Source: Dehalococcoidia bacterium (GTDB taxonomy: Bacteria; Chloroflexota; Dehalococcoidia; Dehalococcoidales; Fen-1064). Taken from it: a stretch of DNA of 5,769 nucleotides. The stretch is from positions 1 to 5,769 of the forward strand of contig DUES01000205.1 of the NCBI GenBank assembly GCA_011192055.1. Reading direction: 5' to 3'. Shown here piece after piece: positions 1-5,413 of the stretch. Each line of letters opens with the position of its first letter. The first letter of the stretch is position 1. The notes beneath the pieces were generated by a model. That model was not told where the DNA came from. It made no database searches and worked only from the letters and a program-made list of their open reading frames with translations. The translations under genes were made by a program, and so were the position numbers.

Positions 1-260
1 TAGACTTCCTCACAGAGGACAATAGTAACGGAGACCTAGTTGTCATCGAACTGAAACGGGGTAAATCAAGCGATTCCGCTGTGGGGCAAATACTTCGGTA
101 CATTGGATGGGTGAGTCAAAACATTTCACGCGAAGGCCAGCGGGTAAGAGGGATAATCGTTGCCAAGGAGATGGATGACGCTCTCAGATACGCTACTAAC
201 GAACTAAAACAGGTAGGAATACGCACATACCGTGTGGATTTTCATCTTCAGGAGGAGTGA
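1..260 (+). CDS. NucS/DUF91-like PD-(D/E)XK nuclease, C-terminal part (5' end outside window)
   Basis: Only the last 85 codons are present. The frame starts at base 3 and ends with TGA at 258-260. The visible part begins DFLTEDNSNGD and contains VVIELKRG, a typical PD-(D/E)XK core: Asp11, Glu16 and Lys18 of the fragment are the expected metal and catalytic residues. A QILRY segment (Gln29 to Tyr33) matches the QxxxY motif of RecB-like and NucS-like nucleases. The rest (RGIIVAKE, then GIRTYRVDFHL) fits the final strand-helix-strand of the NucS/DUF91 fold. The family includes mismatch-specific or branched-DNA endonucleases and less understood stand-alone nucleases. The N-terminal part is not visible, so neither repair nor restriction can be assigned. 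I am sure of the fold class and less sure of the exact family. No terminator with a T-run follows. Confidence 0.72.
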   Translation, partial: DFLTEDNSNGDLVVIELKRGKSSDSAVGQILRYIGWVSQNISREGQRVRGIIVAKEMDDALRYATNELKQVGIRTYRVDFHLQEE

Positions 261-300
261 GGTATAGGTCGTTGGCACACTTCTCAGAATGACAGCAACC

Positions 301-336
301 AAGGGGGACACCCCCCCTTCTGAGGGGCGCTCCCTC
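301..336. repeat. two adjacent small GC-rich stem-loops
   Basis: AAGGGGG (301-307) pairs perfectly with CCCCCTT (313-319) across a five-base loop. Directly after it, GAGGG (322-326) pairs with CCCTC (332-336), with one extra G-T pair possible inside the loop. They sit 40 bases after the nuclease stop codon, so they could cap that transcript's 3' end. Neither is followed by a T-run, so a classic intrinsic terminator is not supported. Repeat debris is the more likely reading. Confidence 0.5.
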
Positions 337-500
337 TTAACACCCCAAAACGGTGAGAAGGGTGGTTCATAGAGAAGACACTTGGCACCTTAGAGAGTGG
401 GGAAGAAATAATAAGCGATGACACTACTGAACTTGTCTTCATAAGCACTAACGGTAAAAAGGGTGATGGCTATAACAAACAGGGTAAAGTGGAGAGTATT

Positions 501-519
501 AGAGAGGCGCAGCCTCTCT
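501..519. repeat. perfect 8-bp palindrome, AGAGAGGC-GCA-GCCTCTCT
   Basis: The arms 501-508 and 512-519 are perfectly complementary across the three-base loop GCA. No T-run follows (the next bases are TACCAATTATT). It lies 11 bases before a second strong palindrome. The pair looks like one compound repetitive extragenic unit rather than a terminator. Copies elsewhere in the genome are expected but cannot be seen from one window. Confidence 0.6.
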
Positions 520-530
520 TACCAATTATT

Positions 531-557
531 CCCCTTCCCTTTGATAAGGGGAAGGGG
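531..557. repeat. long palindrome CCCCTTCCC...GGGAAGGGG
   Basis: CCCCTTCCC (531-539) pairs with GGGAAGGGG (549-557). The stem extends through one T-G pair and two T-A pairs to a three-base GAT loop, giving a nearly perfect 12-bp hairpin. The right side continues into G-rich sequence (ATACAGGGGATAGGG, 558-572). The stem ends 50 bases before the FmdE-like start, so it would lie in that gene's leader if transcription begins upstream. I read it as part of a dispersed repeat, without copy-number evidence. Confidence 0.6.
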
Positions 558-594
558 ATACAGGGGATAGGGTCCACACCCAACTGATTACGAA

Positions 595-610
595 CAGGAG
601 AAATGAAATG
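595..610 (+). promoter_or_regulatory. ribosome binding site that fixes the FmdE-like start
   Basis: AGGAG at 596-600 is followed by seven bases and then the ATG at 608. A second ATG at 603-605 is only two bases from the Shine-Dalgarno sequence and reads out of frame into an early stop. Spacing and frame therefore both favour 608. Confidence 0.75.
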
Positions 611-1036
611 GAACAGGAATATGAAGACATAGCAGTCTTTCACGGCCACAGGTGCCCCGGGCTCGCAATGGGGTACCGGATGACAAAAGCTGCACTGGCC
701 TTTCTGGTGGAAGCAGGATTAGCAAATGAGGAAATTATGGCTATCACCGAGAATAAGAACTGCAGTGTGGATGCCCTGCTGCGGCTGTCCGGTTGTACCT
801 TCGAGAAAGGGAATCTGATATTCAAAGACCACGATAAAATGGTATTTACACTGTACAATCGCCTATCCCAAAAAGGCGTACGTGTCCTGCTTAATATCCG
901 CAATGTTCCCGAAGACACCCGTAAAGACAGGGATTCCTTCATCGACTGGCTGCTGTCGGTACCGGATGAGGATGTCGTATCAGTGGAAGAAGTGAATGTT
1001 GACGAAACCGAACGAGAGACGTCAACGGCAGAATAA
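608..1036 (+). CDS. FmdE-family (PF02663) core-domain protein, stand-alone
   Basis: This 142-residue protein matches the core domain of the FmdE family. The N-terminal FHGHRCPGLAMGYRM (residues 11-25) holds the family's HxHxCPG signature, with His12, His14 and Cys16. NCSVDA (51-56) supplies Cys52 and Asp55, and SGCTFEKGNLIFKD (61-74) supplies Cys63 and the conserved glycines. These residues are the likely metal or ligand site. The name comes from the formylmethanofuran dehydrogenase operon of methanogens. Many bacterial relatives have no proven activity, and some are fused to a C-terminal treble-clef zinc finger. Here that finger is absent: after about residue 115 there is only an acidic tail rich in Glu, Asp and Val. 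Soluble, no signal peptide. It is followed by 121 bases and then the leu operon, which has its own promoter, so it is probably a separate transcript. Family assignment is firm; function is unknown. Confidence 0.85.
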   Translation: MEQEYEDIAVFHGHRCPGLAMGYRMTKAALAFLVEAGLANEEIMAITENKNCSVDALLRLSGCTFEKGNLIFKDHDKMVFTLYNRLSQKGVRVLLNIRNVPEDTRKDRDSFIDWLLSVPDEDVVSVEEVNVDETERETSTAE

Positions 1037-1100
1037 CCTGCATCCCCTGTGCGGAGAAGAACGGTGCAGTGTAATAATCCGGTGGACTCAGCTACGGAAA

Positions 1101-1139
1101 TTAAAACCAATCAAAGGTTCATGATATAATCAGTATAAT
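1101..1139 (+). promoter_or_regulatory. sigma-70-type extended -10 promoter of the leuD-leuB-cimA operon
   Basis: TATAAT at 1125-1130 is a perfect -10 box preceded by TG one base away (1122-1123), the extended -10 form. TTAAAA at 1101-1106 is a 4-of-6 match to the -35 box at an 18-base spacing. Transcription would start near 1137, giving a leader of about 20 bases that just includes the ribosome binding site. A second TATAAT at 1134-1139 would start inside the ribosome binding site and is less likely to be used. Such a short leader leaves no room for a leader peptide, T-box or attenuator, so control would have to act at initiation or on the enzymes. Confidence 0.6.
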
Positions 1140-1157
1140 GCTCCAGGGAGACACGAC

Positions 1158-1658
1158 ATGCTCAAAGGCAACGTACACAAATACGGCGCAAATGTAGACA
1201 CGGATGCCATCATCCCGGCGCGGTACCTGAACGTATCGGAACCGGAAGAACTGGTCAAACACTGCATGGAAGACATCGATACAGATTTTATAAACAAGGT
1301 GCAACAAGGCGATATTATCATGGCGACCACCAACTTCGGCTGCGGTTCATCCCGTGAGCACGCTCCACTGGCAATCAAGACGTGTGGTGTGTCCTGCGTT
1401 ATCGCCGGGAGTTTTGCACGCATTTTCTTCCGCAATGCCATCAATATCGGTCTGCCCCTGCTGGAATGTGATGAAGCAGTGAATGGCACCGGGACCGGTG
1501 ACGAACTGGAAGTTGACCTTTCCAGGGGTACAATAAAAAACCTGAATAAAGGGACGGAGTTTACGGCCAAGCCCTACCCGGAATTCATGAGCGAGCTTAT
1601 CGCTGCCGGCGGGTTAATAGAACATACCAGACAAAGACTGGCTAGCAGGAGGACTTAA
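1158..1658 (+). CDS. leuD: 3-isopropylmalate/citramalate isomerase small subunit
   Basis: LeuD is the swivelling small subunit of the [4Fe-4S] isomerase that interconverts 2- and 3-isopropylmalate, and (R)-citramalate and erythro-3-methylmalate. At 166 residues it is the short archaeal/bacterial type. Visible landmarks are [13 protein letters not shown] (13-25), whose loop contacts the substrate, and [12 protein letters not shown] (59-70), the aconitase-swivel signature with Ser64, Ser65 and Arg66 for carboxylate binding. [17 protein letters not shown] (84-100) follows. The iron-sulfur cluster sits on the large subunit LeuC, which is not in this window and must be encoded elsewhere if the enzyme works. 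The start ATG has CAGGGAG (1144-1150) seven bases upstream. The stop TAA shares its last base with the leuB ATG. It is the first gene of the operon behind the 1101-1139 promoter. The YLNV loop does not let me decide between isopropylmalate and citramalate preference; dual use is likely. Confidence 0.95.
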   Translation: MLKGNVHKYGANVDTDAIIPARYLNVSEPEELVKHCMEDIDTDFINKVQQGDIIMATTNFGCGSSREHAPLAIKTCGVSCVIAGSFARIFFRNAINIGLPLLECDEAVNGTGTGDELEVDLSRGTIKNLNKGTEFTAKPYPEFMSELIAAGGLIEHTRQRLASRRT

Positions 1659-2755
1659 TGGCGCAATTCAATCTCGCAGTCTTACCCGGTGACGGTATCG
1701 GACCCGATGTCACCAGCGAAGGAATCAAGGTACTGAAAGCTATCGGTGAAAAGTACGGTCACAGCTTCAAGCTGAATGACGACCTTATTGGTGGTGCGGC
1801 CATCGATGCGACAGGGGAAGCACTTACCAGGCAGACTATCCGGATGTGCAAACAGTGCGATGCCGTGCTGCTCGGTGCTGTTGGTGGACCCAAGTGGGAC
1901 GACCCCCTGGCAAAAGTGCGCCCCGAAGACGGACTGCTCGCACTGCGTAAAGCGTTGGGGTTATTTGCAAACCTGCGTCCGGTGAAGGTTTCCCCGATGC
2001 TGGTTGATTCCACCAACCTCAAACCGGACGTCATCAGGGGTGTAGACTTCATCTTCATCCGCGAACTGACCGGCGGTCTCTATTTCGGTAAGCCCAAGCG
2101 GCGTTACCAGACCTCCCGTGGCTGGCGCGGTGTAGATACCATGTCATATTCGGAGCAGGAAATAGAACGTGTCGTAAAAGTCGGCTTCGAGCTTGCCAGG
2201 TCACGCAAGAAACGGCTGATATCGGTCGACAAGGCCAACGTACTGGAATCGTCCCGACTCTGGAGGCAGGTTGCCGTAAGAATGGCTGAAGACTACCCTG
2301 ACATCGAGCTGGAGCACATGCTGGTTGATTCCTGCGCCATGCGCCTGATTCAGAATCCCGGCTACCTGGATGTTATTGTTACCGAGAACACCTTCGGAGA
2401 TATCCTCACCGACGAAGCATCGATGCTGGCCGGTTCGATGGGAATGCTGCCATCGGCCAGCCTGGCGGGTGTACCACAGGAAGGCGTTAAAATATTCGGT
2501 ATGTACGAGCCTATTCACGGAAGCGCACCACGCCGGGCCGGACTTGACATGGCCAATCCCTGCGCGCTGATTCTCAGTGCGGCAATGATGCTGCGGTACT
2601 CGCTTAACCTGCCGGAAGAAGCGGAAGCCGTGGAAAAAGCCGTTGACGACGTGCTGGAAGCAGGTTACCGCACCTATGATATTGTTGCCGAAGGCACGAC
2701 AAAAGTGGGTTGCAGCGAAATGGGTGACCGGATTGCAGGGCAAATCAGGGGGTAA
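1658..2755 (+). CDS. leuB: 3-isopropylmalate dehydrogenase, possibly NADP-preferring
   Basis: LeuB oxidises and decarboxylates 3-isopropylmalate in leucine synthesis. In the citramalate route it likely does the same to erythro-3-methylmalate, giving 2-oxobutyrate. The 365 residues are normal for the family. Landmarks: LPGDGIGPDV (9-18); substrate arginines Arg97, Arg107 and Arg135 with RELTGGLYFG (135-144); catalytic Tyr142 and Lys192 (SVDKANVL); metal ligands Asp224 (HMLVDS), Asp248 and Asp252 (FGDILTDEAS). All catalytic residues are intact. The cofactor loop is unusual. It reads EPIHGSAPRRAGLDMANP (284-301), with Arg292-Arg293 where NAD-dependent relatives usually have Asp-Ile, and GYRTYD (336-341) puts a Tyr near a second cofactor contact. 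This suggests NADP use (inference). Start ATG overlaps leuD by one base, and AGGAGG at 1647-1652 lies five bases upstream, so translation is likely coupled. Confidence 0.95.
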   Translation: MAQFNLAVLPGDGIGPDVTSEGIKVLKAIGEKYGHSFKLNDDLIGGAAIDATGEALTRQTIRMCKQCDAVLLGAVGGPKWDDPLAKVRPEDGLLALRKALGLFANLRPVKVSPMLVDSTNLKPDVIRGVDFIFIRELTGGLYFGKPKRRYQTSRGWRGVDTMSYSEQEIERVVKVGFELARSRKKRLISVDKANVLESSRLWRQVAVRMAEDYPDIELEHMLVDSCAMRLIQNPGYLDVIVTENTFGDILTDEASMLAGSMGMLPSASLAGVPQEGVKIFGMYEPIHGSAPRRAGLDMANPCALILSAAMMLRYSLNLPEEAEAVEKAVDDVLEAGYRTYDIVAEGTTKVGCSEMGDRIAGQIRG

Positions 2756-2761
2756 AATTTG
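2747..2761 (+). promoter_or_regulatory. ribosome binding site and TTG start of cimA
   Basis: AGGGGG at 2747-2752 lies inside the last leuB codons, six bases before TTG at 2759. No in-frame ATG or GTG comes before the conserved YDTTLRDG segment, which begins at the sixth codon, so TTG is the only plausible start. The three-base gap to the leuB stop suggests coupled translation, with the weaker start codon possibly lowering cimA output. Confidence 0.75.
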
Positions 2762-4366
2762 TCACTCAGACTCTATGATACTACGCTACGGGACGGCTCG
2801 CAGAAGGAAGGTATTTCCTTCTCCGTAGTGGACAAACTGAGGATTGCCCAGAAGCTGGATGAACTGGGCATCCACTATATCGAGGGCGGATGGCCCGGCT
2901 CCAATCCCAAGGACGCCGAGTTCTTCGAGAAAGCTCAGGAGCTCAAGCTTGCCAATGCCCGGATTACGGTCTTCGGGAGCACCCGCCGGCCGAAAGCGCC
3001 CGCCGAAACGGATGGCAACCTTATCGCCCTTGCCGAATCAGGGGCCAAGATAGCAACGATTGTCGGTAAAAGCTCCGACCTCCAGGTTACCCATGCACTG
3101 GAGACCAGCCTGGAAGAAAACCTGAGCATGATTGCCGAATCAATACGGTACCTCATCGAGTGCGGGATGACCGTCTTCTACGATGCCGAGCACTTCTTTG
3201 ACGGCTATAAAAGCAACCCGGACTACGCCCTCCGCTGCCTGTCAGTGGCCGCAGAGTCCGGAGCGGTCTGCCAGGTGCTCTGCGATACCAACGGTGGTGC
3301 CCTGCCGGACGAAATAGCACGAGCAACAGAAGCTGCCGTAAAAGCAATTAAATCGGAAATTGGTATCCATACCCACAACGACGGGGGACTGGCACTGGCC
3401 AACACGCTGGCGGCGGTTAACGCCGGGGCAACCCACATACAGGGAACCATAAACGGCTATGGTGAGCGCTGCGGCAACGCCGACCTCTGCACCATCATTC
3501 CAACCCTGCAACTCAAGATGGGCATAAACTGCATCAGCGATGCACAACTGGCGCGTCTGACAGAGGTCTCACACTTTGTCAATGAAGCAGGCAATCTGAA
3601 ACCGGATGCTTCATTGCCGTACGTGGGACTCAGCGCCTTCAGTCACAAGGGCGGACTCCATGTTTCCGGTGTTACCAAGTGGCCGGACGCTTACCAGCAC
3701 ATCAATCCTGCCCTGGTCGGGAATGAACTGAGGGTAGTCGTCTCCGAACTGTCCGGAAAAGGTAACATTATCTATAAGGCAAAGGAGCGCGGACTGGACA
3801 TTCCGCTCCAGGGTACCGAGGCAAAACAGTTACTTGAGCAGGTTAAACTGCTGGAGAGCCGCGGTTTCCAGTATGATACCGCCGAAGCTTCTTTCGACGT
3901 ACTGGTCTATCGCAGCCAGCCCGACTACCAGCCGCCGTTTGAGCTTGTTGATTTCATGGTCATCGTAGAGAACAGGCGGCGCTCCCGCACCGGGGAAGGA
4001 CCGGAGGAGATGCTTTCCGAGGCAATGGTAAAAGTCAGGATTGGTACTGACATCATGCACACGGTTGCCGAGGGTAACGGTCCGGTCAACGCCCTTGACC
4101 AGGCACTGCGTAAAGCGCTGCTGCAATCATACCCCAGCCTGGAAGCGGTCAAACTGGTCGATTACAAGGTACGTATTCTGGAAGAAAGTACCGGTACCGA
4201 GTCGCAGGTGCGCGTCCTTATCGAGTCCAGTGACGGAGTCGATGACTGGAGAACAGTGGGCAGCTCCACCAATATCATCGAAGCAAGCTGGCTGGCGCTG
4301 GCCGACAGCATGGAGTACTGGCTGGTCAAGCACGGACACCTGGACAATACTGCGCCACCCGAATAA
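2759..4366 (+). CDS. cimA: (R)-citramalate synthase
   Basis: CimA condenses pyruvate with acetyl-CoA to (R)-citramalate, the first step of the threonine-independent isoleucine route. The 535 residues have the two-part build of the CimA/LeuA family. The TIM-barrel catalytic domain (about 1-270) carries YDTTLRDGSQ (6-15) with Arg11 and Asp12, GIHTHNDGG (202-210) with metal ligands His204 and His206, and NGYGERCGNADL (232-243) with Asn240. SAFSHKGGLHVSG (292-304) belongs to the linker that supplies another catalytic histidine. The C-terminal domain (about 390-525) is the LeuA-dimer regulatory fold, ending in the typical NIIEASWLALADSMEYWL segment. The HKGGLHVSG form and the roughly 530-residue length point to CimA rather than isopropylmalate synthase (LeuA). 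An intact regulatory domain implies feedback control, most likely by isoleucine (family knowledge). Last gene of the operon; I see no T-run terminator after it. Confidence 0.92.
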   Translation: MSLRLYDTTLRDGSQKEGISFSVVDKLRIAQKLDELGIHYIEGGWPGSNPKDAEFFEKAQELKLANARITVFGSTRRPKAPAETDGNLIALAESGAKIATIVGKSSDLQVTHALETSLEENLSMIAESIRYLIECGMTVFYDAEHFFDGYKSNPDYALRCLSVAAESGAVCQVLCDTNGGALPDEIARATEAAVKAIKSEIGIHTHNDGGLALANTLAAVNAGATHIQGTINGYGERCGNADLCTIIPTLQLKMGINCISDAQLARLTEVSHFVNEAGNLKPDASLPYVGLSAFSHKGGLHVSGVTKWPDAYQHINPALVGNELRVVVSELSGKGNIIYKAKERGLDIPLQGTEAKQLLEQVKLLESRGFQYDTAEASFDVLVYRSQPDYQPPFELVDFMVIVENRRRSRTGEGPEEMLSEAMVKVRIGTDIMHTVAEGNGPVNALDQALRKALLQSYPSLEAVKLVDYKVRILEESTGTESQVRVLIESSDGVDDWRTVGSSTNIIEASWLALADSMEYWLVKHGHLDNTAPPE

Positions 4367-4392
4367 ACCGGCTGCAGCGACGCTCACGCACC

Positions 4393-4421
4393 TTGACACC
4401 CGGTACAAGTTTTAATAGACT
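4393..4421 (+). promoter_or_regulatory. sigma-70-type promoter before the lipoprotein gene
   Basis: TTGACA at 4393-4398 is a perfect -35 box. Seventeen bases later, TAGACT (4416-4421) matches the -10 consensus at four of six positions. Transcription would start near 4428, about 75 bases before the ATG. The lipoprotein gene is therefore probably independent of cimA, whose stop lies only 27 bases before the -35 box. The repeat array at 4432-4462 falls immediately after the predicted start site. Confidence 0.58.
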
Positions 4422-4431
4422 TAGCTTATAG

Positions 4432-4462
4432 ATGTACCTCGTATGTACCTGAATGTACATAC
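4432..4462. promoter_or_regulatory. operator-like ATGTAC array with a perfect dyad
   Basis: ATGTAC occurs three times, at 4432-4437, 4443-4448 and 4453-4458, with start-to-start spacing of 11 and 10 bases, one helical turn each. Overlapping this is a perfect inverted repeat: GTATGTAC (4441-4448), six bases, then GTACATAC (4455-4462). Its place just downstream of the predicted transcription start is where a repressor would block transcription. Which regulator binds is unknown, and none is encoded in the window. Confidence 0.5.
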
Positions 4463-4490
4463 ACAATATCTTATCAATGTTGGTTGGGAG

Positions 4491-4507
4491 AGGAGGTTGG
4501 GCCGATG
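4491..4507 (+). promoter_or_regulatory. ribosome binding site that fixes the lipoprotein start
   Basis: A consensus AGGAGG at 4491-4496 lies eight bases before the ATG at 4505. The in-frame TTG at 4484 is upstream of this site and would add seven residues (MGEEVGP) ahead of the positively charged start of the signal peptide, so 4505 is preferred. Confidence 0.85.
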
Positions 4508-5356
4508 AAGACAGGAATAGCAGTAATTTCCCTTGCGATGTTGCTATCCCTTTCCCTTGCAGGATGCCAGTCGGATATCGCAGAGACCATAACAAGTACT
4601 CCTTCGGCAGAAGAAGTAGTTAACGGTGCAATTGAAGCTGTTGAAGGTGTTACATCTGTCACATTTGAGGCAGACCTGACACTGGACATGACCCATGAAA
4701 AGGACGGGGAGACTGTTGATACATCCATGGCAGCGAAGTTCACCGGGGCGGTTGACGTTACGAACCGGGATGGTAAAGTTGATATGAATGTCACTATGGA
4801 TTCTCCCGGTGAAGATGTATTAGAAGCGGACATGGAGATGTACTTCATCGATGATACCATGTATGCACTGATGGAAATACCGGCACTGGGCAATATCTCC
4901 ATGTGGGTTAAGACTGATGTCCCCCCGGAAATGCACGGACAGATAACACAGGTTGAAGACCAGGTAGACCTATTGAAGCTTTCCGAGGTCAAGCTCACCG
5001 GTACCGAGACAGTGGCAGGAAAAGAGTGCTACGTACTCGAGCTTGTCCCGGACCCTGTTGCACTCTGGGAATTCATATCTGAGCGGATGAATGCAACCGG
5101 AGCACCAGTACCGGGAATCGAGGAAGAAACTGTCATCCGTGAGATTGCACGTAATTACTCGGCAAAGCAGTGGATTGCCATTGACAGCTTCCTTCTCTGC
5201 AAATCCGAGATGGATATGGAGATAGTAATTGATGACACCTCTCTTGATATCACCATGAATCTCCTGGTCAGCAGTTATAACCAGCCAGTCGACATAGAGT
5301 TGCCGGAAGAAGCAGAGGGCGCCATCGAAATACCGTCGAGTCAGCTTCCTCGCTAG
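4505..5356 (+). CDS. predicted lipoprotein, LolA/DUF6612-like, function unknown
   Basis: The 283-residue product begins with a classic lipoprotein signal: MKTG, a hydrophobic stretch (residues 5-18) and the lipobox L18-A19-G20-C21. Cys21 should be lipidated and the protein anchored outside the cytoplasmic membrane. After a short Ser/Thr linker (about 22-36), the mature part alternates polar and hydrophobic residues in many predicted strands, such as SVTFEADLTLDM, AAKFTGAVDVTN, KVDMNVTMDS and LEADMEMYFIDDTMYAL. Later come VAGKECYVLELVPD (170-183) and KQWIAIDSFLLCKSEMDMEI (221-240). This pattern recalls the half-barrel of LolA/LppX-like and DUF6612 lipoproteins that hold a hydrophobic ligand, but I matched no specific signature. 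The protein is strongly acidic. It has its own promoter and an operator-like array, so it may be inducible. It faces a minus-strand gene 57 bases away. Confident as a lipoprotein; function is unassigned. Confidence 0.85.
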   Translation: MKTGIAVISLAMLLSLSLAGCQSDIAETITSTPSAEEVVNGAIEAVEGVTSVTFEADLTLDMTHEKDGETVDTSMAAKFTGAVDVTNRDGKVDMNVTMDSPGEDVLEADMEMYFIDDTMYALMEIPALGNISMWVKTDVPPEMHGQITQVEDQVDLLKLSEVKLTGTETVAGKECYVLELVPDPVALWEFISERMNATGAPVPGIEEETVIREIARNYSAKQWIAIDSFLLCKSEMDMEIVIDDTSLDITMNLLVSSYNQPVDIELPEEAEGAIEIPSSQLPR

Positions 5357-5413
5357 CATTCCGGCAGGACGCTCTTCTTAAGACCGGTCCAGGCAGGCAG
5401 GCAATCATCACTG
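5357..5413. other. convergent gene junction without a visible terminator
   Basis: Only 57 bases separate the lipoprotein stop from the stop of the minus-strand gene. I see no stem-loop with a T-run on either strand, only the short palindrome ACCGGT. Transcripts from the two sides may overlap here. Confidence 0.4.

Larger units (their letters stand above)
261..607. other. gene-free spacer with palindromic repeat debris
   Basis: About 350 bases lie between the nuclease end and the FmdE-like gene. I see no ORF with a start codon, Shine-Dalgarno sequence and recognisable protein. The stretch holds short GC-rich stem-loops at 301-319, 322-336, 501-519 and 531-557. It also holds a CTCAGAATGACA segment at 283-294 that resembles the end of a dispersed repeat seen in many environmental bacterial genomes (from memory). 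Homopolymer-rich runs such as GGGGGACACCCCCCC, and low-complexity G/A-rich DNA, differ clearly from the flanking coding sequence. One frame is open from 357 to 587 but has no start. I could not pick out a convincing promoter for the downstream gene. Confidence 0.6.

Noticed and set aside
501..557. Palindromes as intrinsic terminators
   Set aside because: Neither stem is followed by a T-run on the plus strand, and both are 240 or more bases past the nuclease stop codon. Repeat debris explains them better.
608..1036. FmdE-like gene as evidence of a methanogen
   Set aside because: The FmdE core domain is widespread in bacteria, no other methanogenesis gene is present, and the signals around the genes are bacterial.
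1037..1157. Leader peptide, T-box or attenuator before leuD
   Set aside because: The predicted transcript leader is only about 20 bases, and I see no small ORF rich in Leu or Ile codons, T-box motif or competing stem-loops.
1130..1570. Minus-strand open frame opposite leuD
   Set aside because: It is antisense to leuD, rich in Ser/Pro low-complexity sequence and without a recognisable domain.
2201..2743. Long minus-strand open frame (180 codons) opposite leuB
   Set aside because: It lies wholly antisense to an unmistakable leuB, and its translation shows no family motif. It is a by-product of leuB codon use.
4432..4458. ATGTAC repeats as a small CRISPR array
   Set aside because: The units are six bases with four- to five-base gaps, far too short for CRISPR repeats and spacers. 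They fit an operator.
4484..4504. TTG at 4484 as the lipoprotein start
   Set aside because: It lies upstream of the consensus AGGAGG at 4491-4496 and would put an acidic segment ahead of the signal peptide. The ATG at 4505 fits both signals.
4474..4998. Minus-strand open frame (174 codons) opposite the lipoprotein gene
   Set aside because: The Ser/Thr-rich translation mirrors the acidic plus-strand gene, which has a ribosome binding site, signal peptide and lipobox.
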